Of a stretch of 64,000 nt of DNA, positions 1 through 7,395 are shown piece after piece. The translations under genes and the position numbers were made by a program. The stretch is from Bifidobacterium sp. ESL0728 (GTDB taxonomy: Bacteria > Actinomycetota > Actinomycetes > Actinomycetales > Bifidobacteriaceae), in assembly GCF_029392015.1 (NCBI RefSeq), contig NZ_CP113925.1:2526842-2590841 (forward strand). The letters are read 5' to 3'. The notes under the pieces were generated by a model, which was given only the letters and a program-made list of their open reading frames with translations, did not search any database and had not been told where the DNA came from. Position 1 is the stretch's first letter; each line of letters starts with the position of its first letter.

Positions 1-1
1 C

Positions 2-913
2 CCGCAGCGACAGGCCTCGATCGGCAAATGCCTGGGCCAGCTCGGCTTCAAAGACACCTACGAGCAGGACGAAAACGGCAAACGCCACCTGCATACCGCA
101 TGGGCGCAATGGGAGGCCCGCGAGCGGGCCGAGATGGAACGCATCACCCTGGAACATCTGCCCGGCTACACCATCGACCACCCAGACGCCGGCAAGAGGC
201 GCGAGACGCTGCCCAAAGCCGTCTACGAGCGCGAGAGGGACCTCGACGAGCAGGCCGACCACAACCGCCGCCAAGACGAACGCCTCAAACAGGAGTCTGC
301 AAGGCTCGACGAGCGCAGGATCGAGCAGACGGCCGACGATTTCAACAGTGTCCTGCGCGATCGCGCCGCTAATGAACGGGCATACAAGCTTGACGAGCAA
401 GAACACGGGCTCGGGGAACGGGAACGCAAGATCAGCGAGCGTGAGCGTGGCCAGGAGAACCGTGAAAGCGAGTTCCGCCGGCGTCAGGCCGACACCGAGG
501 CGGCCGAACGCAAGGCTTCAAGTCGCAGGAAACGCGACGAGCAGCGCGAGGCCAAGATTGAACAACGCGAGGCGGACCTTGAACGACGCGAACAATTCCA
601 ACGCGATCAGGAACGCCGCCGCAGCCCCACAAGCTACACGCTCGCGGTCCTCAGGATCATCCGCGAGGGGGCCTTCGTGATGGGGTCGCCGGACCCGGTC
701 AAACGGGTGCTGCGCGAGGCCCTGTGGCGTCTGATCGCCTACCTGATGCGCCCGTCGCGCGACTTGGAACGCATCAACCGGCAGGTCGCCGAGGACGACG
801 CCAGGCTCGAGGAGGTGCGCGCCGGCCGCGAGCCAATCGACATCGAGCACGAGAAGCAATGGCAGCGCCAACGCCAATACGAGTGCCAGAACGGGATGCA
901 GATGGAGCTATAG
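2..913 (+). CDS. Mobilization relaxase, C-terminal part (5' end outside window)
   Basis: The reading frame is open from the first bases of the window, so only the C-terminal ~300 residues are visible. The visible part is very rich in Glu, Arg, Gln and Asp, with a long coiled-coil heptad region and a short less charged helical stretch near the end (VLRIIREGAFVMG). No catalytic relaxase motif lies in this part. Mob/Pre-type relaxases have exactly this layout, an N-terminal nicking domain followed by a long charged coiled coil, and the neighbouring resolvase, toxin-antitoxin and replication genes fit a mobilizable element. The likely role is nicking at oriT and leading the strand into a conjugation channel. 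The family call rests on composition and context, so another coiled-coil protein of a mobile element is possible. Confidence 0.5.
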   Translation, partial: PQRQASIGKCLGQLGFKDTYEQDENGKRHLHTAWAQWEARERAEMERITLEHLPGYTIDHPDAGKRRETLPKAVYERERDLDEQADHNRRQDERLKQESARLDERRIEQTADDFNSVLRDRAANERAYKLDEQEHGLGERERKISERERGQENRESEFRRRQADTEAAERKASSRRKRDEQREAKIEQREADLERREQFQRDQERRRSPTSYTLAVLRIIREGAFVMGSPDPVKRVLREALWRLIAYLMRPSRDLERINRQVAEDDARLEEVRAGREPIDIEHEKQWQRQRQYECQNGMQMEL

Positions 914-999
914 AGGCCCCATCCGCATCCCCCACATACATCAAGATTTAGGCCACGATACAAGGCCGTGGCCGCAACAAAGAATCCAAGGAGGTTGCC

Positions 1000-1509
1000 A
1001 TGACAGCAACAATTACACCAATGAAAAATGACGACAATAGGAACGAAAGGAACGCTGACGATGAGCTGAGGAAACTGGAACGCATCCGGTTCGGTGACGA
1101 TAACGGAGGAACGCCCGTGCGTCGCCGCCGACGCGACGGCGATGACGGCGAACCGGGCGGTATGGAGAAGAGCATGGCCGCCGATCACCGCGCCGCCCTG
1201 GCCCAAGAGCGTTCCGCGCCCCTCGGCGCACCGGCCCACGAACCCCGGCAAGACGAACAGGGGCCGTCCGATCCCAGGCTCATCCCGGACACGCTTCGCA
1301 AGATGTGGGGTCCCGTCGCACCGCTCCATGTGGACGACGCGAAGCCCAAGAATCCCGGCACCGATGCCATCGACCTCAGCGGCGTCTATATCAACGATCC
1401 GGTGTATCAGTTCATGCAGACCCACGATGAGCAGGGTCGCCCCATCGATGAGGACGGTAACGTGATTCCCGACCCGTCCGATGACGATGAGGACGAGTGC
1501 TGGTACTGA
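1000..1509 (+). CDS. Hypothetical acidic protein of the mobile element
   Basis: A 169-residue protein with a strong ribosome binding site (AAGGAGG about 6 nt before the ATG). It has a charged, disordered N-terminal half with an Arg-rich patch (VRRRRRDGD) and an acidic C-terminus ending DDDEDECWY. A short more ordered stretch around residues 125-155 reads IDLSGVYINDPVYQFMQTHD. No transmembrane segment or known motif is visible. It follows the relaxase by about 85 bp and precedes a 36-bp palindrome and the resolvase, so it may be an accessory of mobilization. I do not recognise a family. Confidence 0.6.
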   Translation: MTATITPMKNDDNRNERNADDELRKLERIRFGDDNGGTPVRRRRRDGDDGEPGGMEKSMAADHRAALAQERSAPLGAPAHEPRQDEQGPSDPRLIPDTLRKMWGPVAPLHVDDAKPKNPGTDAIDLSGVYINDPVYQFMQTHDEQGRPIDEDGNVIPDPSDDDEDECWY

Positions 1510-1523
1510 CCGTTGTCTCCAAT

Positions 1524-1605
1524 GGCTGTCAGGTTGGGGTATACCCCAGTCTGACAGCCCACATACCACCCATCCGCGTAAGGACAGGGTGGGGTTTCCG
1601 TTTTT
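1524..1605 (+). repeat. 36-bp palindrome and second hairpin before the resolvase
   Basis: Positions 1524-1559 form an almost perfect palindrome: arms GGCTGTCAG / CTGACAGCC around the exact 12-mer GGGGTATACCCC, with only two G-T pairs. A second, weaker hairpin (CCACCC at 1567-1572, GGGTGG at 1587-1592) is followed by a T-rich stretch. The pair may end transcription of the upstream gene. The TA-centred palindrome directly before a serine recombinase gene could also be its crossover (res) site or operator. Confidence 0.55.
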
Positions 1606-1631
1606 CTTACACTTTCGTCGGAAGGCCGACC

Positions 1632-2255
1632 ATGAATTTACAACAGCAGGAACATCCGAACGTACAACGGCCCACACAGGGCGACGGCAAGGGCCAGACC
1701 GTGGGCTACGTGCGCGTGAGCAGCGCCGACCAGAACGAGGCCCGGCAGCTCGAAGCCATCGGCAATGTCGACCGGCTGTTCAGCGAGAAAATCAGCGGCA
1801 AGGACACCAACCGGCCCCGCCTCAAGGAGATGCTCGACTACGTGCGCGAGGGCGACGTGGTCAAGGTCAAGTCACCCGACCGCTTGGCCCGCAGCACGAC
1901 GGATCTCTTGAACCTCATCAAGACACTGGATGGCAAGGGCGTGAGCGTGCGGTTCATCGACGAGCCACAGCTCAACACCGGCACCCCGGAGGGGACGTTC
2001 ATGCTCACCGTGCTCGGCGCTGTCGCCGAACTGGAACGGGCCACAATCCGCGAACGCCAGGCCGAAGGCATCGCCCTGGCCAAACAACGCGGCGTCTACA
2101 AGCGCAGACGAGCACACAAACTCGACGACGAAAGCGTCGACCAGGCCCGCACATGGATCGCGGCGGGCATACCCAAGGCCGAGGCGGCCCGCAGGCTCGA
2201 CGTCTCCCGCCCCACGCTCTACGGAGCGCTCAAATCGCATGACGCCGAACGCTGA
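1632..2255 (+). CDS. Serine recombinase (resolvase/invertase family)
   Basis: A 207-residue small serine recombinase. The N-terminal catalytic domain starts GYVRVSSADQN, the usual position of the nucleophilic serine, and continues with SPDRLARSTTDL and GAVAELERATIRERQ, the family's conserved Arg-containing segments and E-helix. The C-terminus carries a helix-turn-helix of the Hin/resolvase type (KAEAARRLDVSRPTLYGAL). Length fits the ~180-210 of Tn3-type resolvases. The ATG is chosen because the catalytic motif begins about 26 residues later and GGAAGG lies just upstream; the same frame is open farther upstream through the palindrome. Its likely job is to resolve multimers or cointegrates of the element, with the palindrome at 1524-1559 as candidate site. 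Confidence 0.9.
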   Translation: MNLQQQEHPNVQRPTQGDGKGQTVGYVRVSSADQNEARQLEAIGNVDRLFSEKISGKDTNRPRLKEMLDYVREGDVVKVKSPDRLARSTTDLLNLIKTLDGKGVSVRFIDEPQLNTGTPEGTFMLTVLGAVAELERATIRERQAEGIALAKQRGVYKRRRAHKLDDESVDQARTWIAAGIPKAEAARRLDVSRPTLYGALKSHDAER

Positions 2256-2261
2256 AGCCGG

Positions 2262-2297
2262 TTGACACATAGCCTCCACAAGGTGTATACATGTTTA
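2262..2297 (+). promoter_or_regulatory. Promoter and operator of the toxin-antitoxin operon
   Basis: TTGACA at 2262-2267 is followed after 18 bp by TATACA (2286-2291), a good sigma-70-type pair. The ATG at 2299 begins only 7 nt after the -10 and no Shine-Dalgarno sequence is present, so the mRNA is probably leaderless. The -10 lies inside an imperfect 14-bp palindrome, GTATACATGTTTAC, a plausible operator for autoregulation by the ribbon-helix-helix antitoxin. Confidence 0.6.
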
Positions 2298-2298
2298 C

Positions 2299-2550
2299 AT
2301 GACTTCGAACGTATTGAGCGTGAGGCTTCCCGCGGCCCTCAAGCAGCGCATCGACAGGCTCTCGTCGTCGACGGGCCGTCCCGCGAGCTATTACGTGCGC
2401 GAATCGGTGGAGGACAACATCGACCGGCTCGAATACGAGTACGCCATCGCCGACGAGGCAGAGCGCGCACGCAACGGCGAGCTGCCGACCTACGGACTCG
2501 ACGAGACGCTGGGCTACCTCGGGCTGGACCGTAAGGACATCGACGCGTGA
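2299..2550 (+). CDS. RelB/ParD-like ribbon-helix-helix antitoxin
   Basis: An 83-residue protein whose first ~45 residues have the ribbon-helix-helix pattern: a beta strand VLSVRLPAALKQRI, then a helix with the phrase GRPASYYVRESVEDNID. The acidic C-terminal half would neutralise the toxin. Its last codons overlap the GTG start of the toxin gene by 4 nt, which couples their translation and is typical of RelBE operons. It probably represses its own promoter through the palindrome over the -10. Confidence 0.85.
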   Translation: MTSNVLSVRLPAALKQRIDRLSSSTGRPASYYVRESVEDNIDRLEYEYAIADEAERARNGELPTYGLDETLGYLGLDRKDIDA

Positions 2551-2828
2551 CACCCTGGGAGCTGAGGACCACCAAAAGGTTCCTCAAATCGCTGAAGAAA
2601 CTCGACAAAACGGTCGCCACGCAGGTGCTGCGCGACCTGAACAGGCTCGCCGCCCTGGACGATCCCACCAAGCCATGCAAGGCGCTTTCCGGCCCGCTGA
2701 AGGGGCTGTGGCGCTACAGGGTCGGCGACTGGCGCGTGATCCTCGACATCAGACGCGGCGAGCTGGTCATCCTCGCGTTGGACGTGCAGCACCGCAGCCA
2801 GGTCTACAAGGAATGGAACCGCCGATAA
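2547..2828 (+). CDS. RelE-family mRNA interferase toxin
   Basis: A 93-residue basic protein of the RelE/ParE fold. It opens with WELRTTKRFLKSLKKLDK and has the family core LWRYRVGDWRVILDIRRGELVILALDVQHRSQVYK, including the Arg residues of the central strands and the C-terminal HR-x-x-VY signature. RelE proteins cut mRNA in the ribosomal A site; ParE poisons gyrase. The HRSQVY ending favours RelE. It starts with GTG, overlapping the antitoxin gene by 4 nt. In this element it probably works as an addiction module that keeps the element in the cell line. Confidence 0.88.
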   Translation: MTPWELRTTKRFLKSLKKLDKTVATQVLRDLNRLAALDDPTKPCKALSGPLKGLWRYRVGDWRVILDIRRGELVILALDVQHRSQVYKEWNRR

Positions 2829-3113
2829 AGGCAATGGGCCCAAAGTCAAGGCCCGCAGAACATCAATGGAGATTCGGATCGGGGTCATCGGCATGAACGT
2901 CGAAGAATACATGGGGCTTCACCACCTGACCGATGGGAAACCGAATACCCTGGCGGACGTCTAGGAGCGCGGCGAGCAGGGGCATTCAGACGCAACGGTC
3001 CACATAGGGTCGCACCCCGATGCCGCCCGCCATGGGCGCACACAGACGAAAAAGATGCCGGCACCATCGCGGCAACGCGTGGGCCGGCAACCATCAATCA
3101 ACTAACAAAACAA

Positions 3114-3184
3114 GTATTGACATTTGTCAATACCATTTATCCAGTAATATTAGTGTCACGCATCTTTCGCTGCATGACACTAAT
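3114..3184. repeat. Two palindromes upstream of the replication module
   Basis: GTATTGACA-TT-TGTCAATAC (3114-3133) is a perfect 20-bp palindrome. ATTAGTGTCA (3149-3158) and TGACACTAAT (3175-3184) are perfect 10-bp arms around a 16-nt loop. They lie in the 380-bp gap between the toxin gene and the 3' end of the primase gene, where I see no convincing gene. The second pair could be a terminator for the primase transcript; the first is more like a protein-binding site or part of an origin. Confidence 0.5.
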
Positions 3185-3207
3185 CTGGACCGCTCCGCGG
3201 GGCCGAC

Positions 3208-5169
3208 CTACGGCCGGGACGGCGGCATGACCGGCGTGGCCGGTACGCCGCCAGGCTGCGCCGGCATCATCGGCGGAGCTGATGGAACCTGCGACGCAGG
3301 AGCCTTAGACGAAGGCCGCAAGGCAGGCGCATCACCGCCCGCCGACATGCGCAGGAGCGCCTCAAGCCTGGCCTGTCCCGCTTGATTTAGCCCCTCACGT
3401 TCCTCAGCACGCCGTAGCTCAGCGCGGTCAGAGCGGTCACGTGGCGTCAGATTGTCCTTCTGGAACTGCTCCCAGACGGACTGCTTCACAAACCCACGGG
3501 ACCGGCCATGGTGTTTCTTCGCCACACGGGCAGAATCATCATCCTCAAGGAAGTAAGGCGCCACACCATAGTTCGATACAGCGCTCTCTAGGTTGATGCT
3601 ACCAGCCAGCCACTTATCCAGGGAAAGTTGCACACCCTTCCCCGAACCGTCTCGGGGCTGAATATACCCATCCTTTTCAATGAACGGGCGCAAATGGCGC
3701 ATAAACACAGGCTGTTTCTCGATGCCCTGCCTGCTGCCGGGGTTCGCATCGCGTTCGAACGAGCAGAACAGTTGGTACAGGAACGAGTTCGGCAGGAAAT
3801 CACGCCGCATGAGGACATCCCTCAGCTCGTCCCAGAACCGTGCCACCTCGTCGGACTCCGACCGTTGCTGCTGCTTGATCGCCAAACCCTCTTTGGTCTC
3901 CAAGAGCGCATCGAACTTCGGCTGAGTGAGGGTCTTGTACAGGAACCACTCACGAACATCATCCCGTTTGATGTACTCCGAGTCGATGCGGTCACCCTGT
4001 GGCGTTTTCTGGAAACGGTTCGGAAACGGCACATAAACGATCCTGTCGTCCATACTGTCCGTATGATCGCGAAACCGGAAGTCACCGTTCGACGCACAGA
4101 TAGGGAGGCAGAAGGGAAGGTATGAGAGTGGCTCCTTGTACTTCCGGTTGATGTTGATCGCACCATGCCTGAGCAATGTCTTCAACGGGCCAACCTTGTC
4201 GACAAACGCACCGACATCCACGTCATCGTCTATATCCACAGGTTTACTGACAATCGGGCTCATTTCGAACCCTCCTCCCAGATCCTCCAGTTTGACCTTG
4301 GCCGTGTTCTCGTCGCCGATGACATTGGACAGCAATTTCAGAAACACGCTTTTGCCGTTGCTGCCCCGACCAATCAGTATGGGCATGACACCCCAATTTC
4401 TGAAACACATGAGCGCCATGGCAAGTATCTGCCAGAGCTGCTGCTGACCCTCGTCCGTCGGCTGCAAGCTCGGAATCAAAGCGTCGGCCGGCCAGCCGTC
4501 AGGCATGACCGGCACCGGCGGCTCACGCTCCGGCATCTTCGTGGCCGCTTTCCACATGGTCACATAGTCCTTATCGAAAGGCAGCAGCTTGTGGCTCTCT
4601 GTGTCGTAGATACCATTCGCGACAGGCACCCAGTAGGGCTTGTCCCGCGTGATGGGCACGACCGGCGCCATGGACTTCAACTCATCGTTGAAATCACGGA
4701 TCCAAGTTTTCGGTCTCTCCGGGGAGGGATTAAAAGACAGCGCGAGCTTGCGTATGTCGGCATCATCCATTGAAAGGTGGATACCCTGATGTCTGCCCGG
4801 TTCCGGGATATAGCACGTGAGAACCGTGCCTCCGCCGCTTGATTCTGATTCGCCGAAAGTCACATTTCTGATGGTATGGAACTTAAAAGCCAAGCGTGCC
4901 ATCGGCACCGAGTCCGGCTCTCTAGGAGAAGGCCATCTTTCATCGCGTGGTGCACGATAATTATGCTCCCTTCTGAGGTTTTTGAGCCTGTTGACATATT
5001 GACGCCCAGCCTCAGCCGGAGTCTTAACGCTCCCTTCATCGATAAGCTTGCCGATTTTCGCACCGACCAGCTGCTTGGCTTCCGGGAAAGTCATGTCGTC
5101 GTTGGCCTCGAGAGAGCCCTCATCCGGTTCGTCGAGCATTGTGCCGTCTTCACCATAGAGTTCGCTCAT
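3208..5169 (-). CDS. Phage/plasmid-type primase-helicase (D5/P4 family, SF3)
   Basis: A 653-residue protein with a superfamily 3 helicase domain in the middle. The Walker A motif GRGSNGKS is at residues 267-274, an acidic Walker B-like stretch DIDDDVDV near 312, the sensor Asn in PICASN (361), and the Arg finger in DSMDDRIVYVPFP near 376. This is the arrangement of D5/P4-type replication proteins of phages and integrative elements, which unwind the element's own origin. No zinc-binding or full primase motif is evident in the N-terminal 250 residues, so primase activity is uncertain. Its start overlaps the preceding HTH gene by 4 nt. It most likely gives the element autonomous or rolling replication after excision. 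Confidence 0.85.
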   Translation of the reverse strand: MSELYGEDGTMLDEPDEGSLEANDDMTFPEAKQLVGAKIGKLIDEGSVKTPAEAGRQYVNRLKNLRREHNYRAPRDERWPSPREPDSVPMARLAFKFHTIRNVTFGESESSGGGTVLTCYIPEPGRHQGIHLSMDDADIRKLALSFNPSPERPKTWIRDFNDELKSMAPVVPITRDKPYWVPVANGIYDTESHKLLPFDKDYVTMWKAATKMPEREPPVPVMPDGWPADALIPSLQPTDEGQQQLWQILAMALMCFRNWGVMPILIGRGSNGKSVFLKLLSNVIGDENTAKVKLEDLGGGFEMSPIVSKPVDIDDDVDVGAFVDKVGPLKTLLRHGAININRKYKEPLSYLPFCLPICASNGDFRFRDHTDSMDDRIVYVPFPNRFQKTPQGDRIDSEYIKRDDVREWFLYKTLTQPKFDALLETKEGLAIKQQQRSESDEVARFWDELRDVLMRRDFLPNSFLYQLFCSFERDANPGSRQGIEKQPVFMRHLRPFIEKDGYIQPRDGSGKGVQLSLDKWLAGSINLESAVSNYGVAPYFLEDDDSARVAKKHHGRSRGFVKQSVWEQFQKDNLTPRDRSDRAELRRAEEREGLNQAGQARLEALLRMSAGGDAPALRPSSKAPASQVPSAPPMMPAQPGGVPATPVMPPSRP

Positions 5170-5405
5170 CGCTTGCCTCCGCGCTCATTTTTGGGATAAC
5201 GCTTGCAGGATGCCAGCCAGTCATCGAGGTCGGAGACCAAATAAAGAATGGAACCTCCCTCATCCAGATAAGGACATCCAACGCCTTTATAACGTTTCTG
5301 CGCAAGATTGCCCGGGGTCAAACCGCAATACGCTGCGGCCTGCTTAGTAGTGAGCTTTTGAGGGATATCTTCGACACGTCGAAGATCTGGTGATACTCTA
5401 TTCAT
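5166..5405 (-). CDS. Small HTH (excisionase/AlpA-like) DNA-binding protein
   Basis: A 79-residue protein with a MerR/Xis-type winged helix: LTTKQAAAYCGLTPGNLAQKRYKGVGCPYLDEGG, then YLVSDLDDWLASCKRYP. This form is typical of excisionases and of small regulators placed before phage-type primases. The gene overlaps the primase start by 4 nt and has AAGGA in front of its ATG. Two GAGTTGATC repeats with a hairpin between them lie directly upstream and may be its binding site. It could be the recombination directionality factor of the element or an activator of the replication operon. Confidence 0.8.
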   Translation of the reverse strand: MNRVSPDLRRVEDIPQKLTTKQAAAYCGLTPGNLAQKRYKGVGCPYLDEGGSILYLVSDLDDWLASCKRYPKNERGGKR

Positions 5406-5408
5406 TAG

Positions 5409-5444
5409 AGTTGATCCTTTCCCACAGTGCGTGGGAGTTGATCT
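5409..5444 (-). promoter_or_regulatory. Direct repeats around a hairpin before the HTH gene
   Basis: GAGTTGATC occurs at 5409-5417 and 5436-5444, and between the copies TCCCAC-AGTGC-GTGGGA forms a 6-bp hairpin. The near copy starts 4 bp upstream of the HTH gene's ATG, so binding or RNA folding here would affect expression of the HTH-primase operon. Confidence 0.45.
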
Positions 5445-5481
5445 CTAAATCTGTACCCATACACTGCGGATTGACTTATTT

Positions 5482-5518
5482 ACAGCCGCCACCTGCCAGG
5501 ATGGCGGCTGTTTTATTT
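5482..5518 (+). terminator. Orphan rho-independent terminator on the plus strand
   Basis: ACAGCCGCCA (5482-5491) and TGGCGGCTGT (5502-5511) form a perfect 10-bp stem followed by TTTATTT. No plus-strand protein gene ends here; the genes to the left are on the minus strand. It may close a short plus-strand RNA antisense to the leader of the HTH-primase operon. The rest of the gap to 5902 shows no other clear feature. Confidence 0.55.
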
Positions 5519-5902
5519 GCGAATGGGTGCATCACTGTTCGCACAGAATATACAACCTGTGTACAGGGGCTGCCCATCGCCCGACATTGACCGTCTTGCA
5601 ATCGTTGCCGGCATTTTCCATGATAACAAAAATCACACAAGCAGTGTCAACTCTGACGACCTTCATTCTTCAGCACCAATCTTTAAGCACACAGAAAACA
5701 GAAGAACAGCAGAATGACGCGGAAAAGAATGATTCTGAAACTGATTTACGAAAAAAGATAGGACACGCCCACGTCACGTTTCCGATACGGGAACATGACC
5801 ATATTCGCACACCACATCGCACAGTTTCCTGCTCCCGCAAGAACCCGCTCACGCGGGTTCGACCAATCCCATGACCAAATTCCTTCTAGCAAAGGGGCAG
5901 CT

Positions 5903-6325
5903 ATGTCTGCATCAGTCATGGAAACCATACGCGAGAACGCACTCGAACTCATCAACAATCCGGACGCGCCATTGCGCCTCAAAGTCGCGCCAGCCGACAG
6001 CCCGGAAACCGACCCGTTCGACGACGACAGCGCCATATTCGACCCGTTGAAACCGGACGCCACACACCTGCTCATCGGTGCGATCAGGGGCAGCGACCTC
6101 ACCCGCGACTACACACAGCTCAACGACCTGTTCGACGGGCAATACGCTTCACCTCTAAAACTCGCGAAAGCCGTCCTCCACGCCTGGAGCCGTGGCGACA
6201 CCGACCGAGCGCTGGCCATCCTCGACCGGCTCGGCCTCACCCTCACCGTCATCATCAGTGACGAAAACTGCATCATCAGCGTGCGGCTGCACCGCGAAAA
6301 CGTCACCAGTCAAGACAATCAATAA
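5903..6325 (+). CDS. Hypothetical protein of the mobile element
   Basis: A 140-residue acidic protein with an AAAGGGG ribosome binding site before the chosen ATG; the frame is open about 36 codons farther upstream. An acidic middle segment (ETDPFDDDSAIFDP) is followed by a helical region (LAKAVLHAWSRGDTDRALAILDRLG) and a beta-rich end (LTVIISDENCIISVRLHREN). No transmembrane segment. A strong hairpin follows the stop codon. I do not recognise a family. Confidence 0.6.
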   Translation: MSASVMETIRENALELINNPDAPLRLKVAPADSPETDPFDDDSAIFDPLKPDATHLLIGAIRGSDLTRDYTQLNDLFDGQYASPLKLAKAVLHAWSRGDTDRALAILDRLGLTLTVIISDENCIISVRLHRENVTSQDNQ

Positions 6326-6332
6326 TAGATAA

Positions 6333-6367
6333 AAGCCGCCCGAGCTACTTACAGGCTCGGACGGCTT
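6333..6367. terminator. Hairpin between convergent genes
   Basis: AAGCCGCCCGAGC and GCTCGGACGGCTT pair over 13 bp with one mismatch and a 9-nt loop. It lies just after one stop codon and before a gene on the other strand, so it may act in both directions, although no long T tract follows. Confidence 0.55.
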
Positions 6368-6466
6368 CCACGATGACATGCAAGATCAGCGTTAATGCCC
6401 TCTGCGACGCATATAATCGCTGAACATTTCACCAGTTTCTCTGTCCGCATCACAGAGAGGACGAAA

Positions 6467-6820
6467 TCATTCCGTAGGAACCAAAGATTTTACATTCTTT
6501 ATCCACTCGACCGCTTCTGCCGCCGAATCCACTAGCTTCTTCTCGCCAACCTGCTTATTATCCACATCTCGAAAGAGCCGCAAGTCAATTTTTGGAGGGA
6601 AATTAGTCACACAGACTCCGAAAAAATAGCCCTCCACGCCAAATCCGACATCCAACTCCAATTTCAAATTGTCTTTATACGACTTGACAGGATGCTCATG
6701 GTTCCTGCGATTACGTATAGTCAACTCAGAATTTTCAGCAATGTAATCATAGATTCCATCAATCAGGACTTTTCGTTGTTCTTTAGCCGCTTTTCTGAGC
6801 TTATCGCTTTTACTAACCAT
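6467..6820 (-). CDS. Hypothetical protein, AT-rich
   Basis: A 117-residue protein, basic at the N-terminus (MVSKSDKLRKAAKEQRK), with alternating hydrophobic strands later (LKLELDVGFGVEGYFFGVCV). Its base composition is clearly richer in A and T than the replication genes beside it, suggesting a different source. It is the last gene before the putative attachment site. No motif that assigns a function is visible. Confidence 0.6.
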   Translation of the reverse strand: MVSKSDKLRKAAKEQRKVLIDGIYDYIAENSELTIRNRRNHEHPVKSYKDNLKLELDVGFGVEGYFFGVCVTNFPPKIDLRLFRDVDNKQVGEKKLVDSAAEAVEWIKNVKSLVPTE

Positions 6821-6980
6821 CGAATACCCCCATGCATAGAAAAGAATTCTTGAAAAGTTTCCGCGTCACCTTTAACTCACTATAAGTTTAGCATTGTTGC
6901 TTTCGAAACATGAACGCGAGTCGAATGGTACACATCCCGCAAACAAAACAAGACAATGACTACGTTGATCGCGGCTTAGT

Positions 6981-7131
6981 AAATCACCGAAAATCTAGCA
7001 ATCTGATCTAGTCTCGGAAACAACATCAATCCCACGCAAGAACTTGACAAGAACTTGACAAAATATCCAAATCACCGTGATTTTTGTGATTTATTTAAAT
7101 CACAGAATGGCTTATTTCCAACGAAAATCAC
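6981..7131. repeat. Cluster of AAATCAC/GTGATTT motifs and 11-bp direct repeats next to the att site
   Basis: The 7-mer AAATCAC or its complement occurs six times: 6981-6987, 7069-7075, 7077-7083 (inverted), 7086-7092 (inverted), 7097-7103 and 7125-7131. Two exact tandem copies of AAGAACTTGAC lie at 7038-7059. Such clusters of short sites beside a core site are typical arm-type binding sites for tyrosine integrases and excisionases. Confidence 0.6.
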
Positions 7132-7149
7132 CAAATACGTATACCATAC

Positions 7150-7178
7150 TGGGGGTTCAACTCCCCCTACTCGCACCA
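7150..7178 (+). other. Putative attR: duplicated 3' end of a tRNA(Leu)-like gene
   Basis: The sequence has a complete T arm (GGGGG-TTCAACT-CCCCC), then a 7-nt acceptor strand (TACTCGC), a discriminator A and CCA. The 5' part of a tRNA is absent. The T arm plus acceptor end is very like that of bacterial tRNA(Leu) genes. A 3' tRNA fragment of this kind is what remains at the far end of an element that integrated into a tRNA gene. Its orientation predicts that the intact tRNA lies to the left of the window. Confidence 0.65.
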
Positions 7179-7274
7179 TCAAACGAGGTTCTGGAAACGT
7201 TGAATTGCAACGGTTCCGGAACCTCAAGTTTTACGCAAATCCCAAAATATAACGGCGTACATAACACTTTTTGC

Positions 7275-7370
7275 GTTTATACGACGTCATATTCGGAGCC
7301 AACCTGTACAAAAAGTACTCCGTTGATAATCAGACTTTGAGTTTATACGACGTTGTATCTGCAGCCAACC
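7275..7370 (+). repeat. Two 30-bp direct repeats before the DUF5680 gene
   Basis: Copies at 7275-7304 and 7341-7370, 66 bp apart, agree at 25 of 30 positions. They share GTTTATACGACGT at one end and AGCCAACC at the other. Each has a near-palindromic ATACGACGTYRTAT core. The second copy ends 25 bp before the start codon of the next gene, so they may be operators. Confidence 0.5.
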
Positions 7371-7395
7371 GTTTCATTCTTGATAAACTGGTTTC

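Noticed and set aside
2893..2964. Short open frame MNVEEYMGLHHLTDG...
   Set aside because: Only 23 codons, no clear ribosome binding site and no family pattern; it may be a gene remnant but cannot be supported.
7150..7178. A functional tRNA gene
   Set aside because: Only the T arm and acceptor end are present; no D arm, anticodon arm or 5' acceptor strand can be found upstream.
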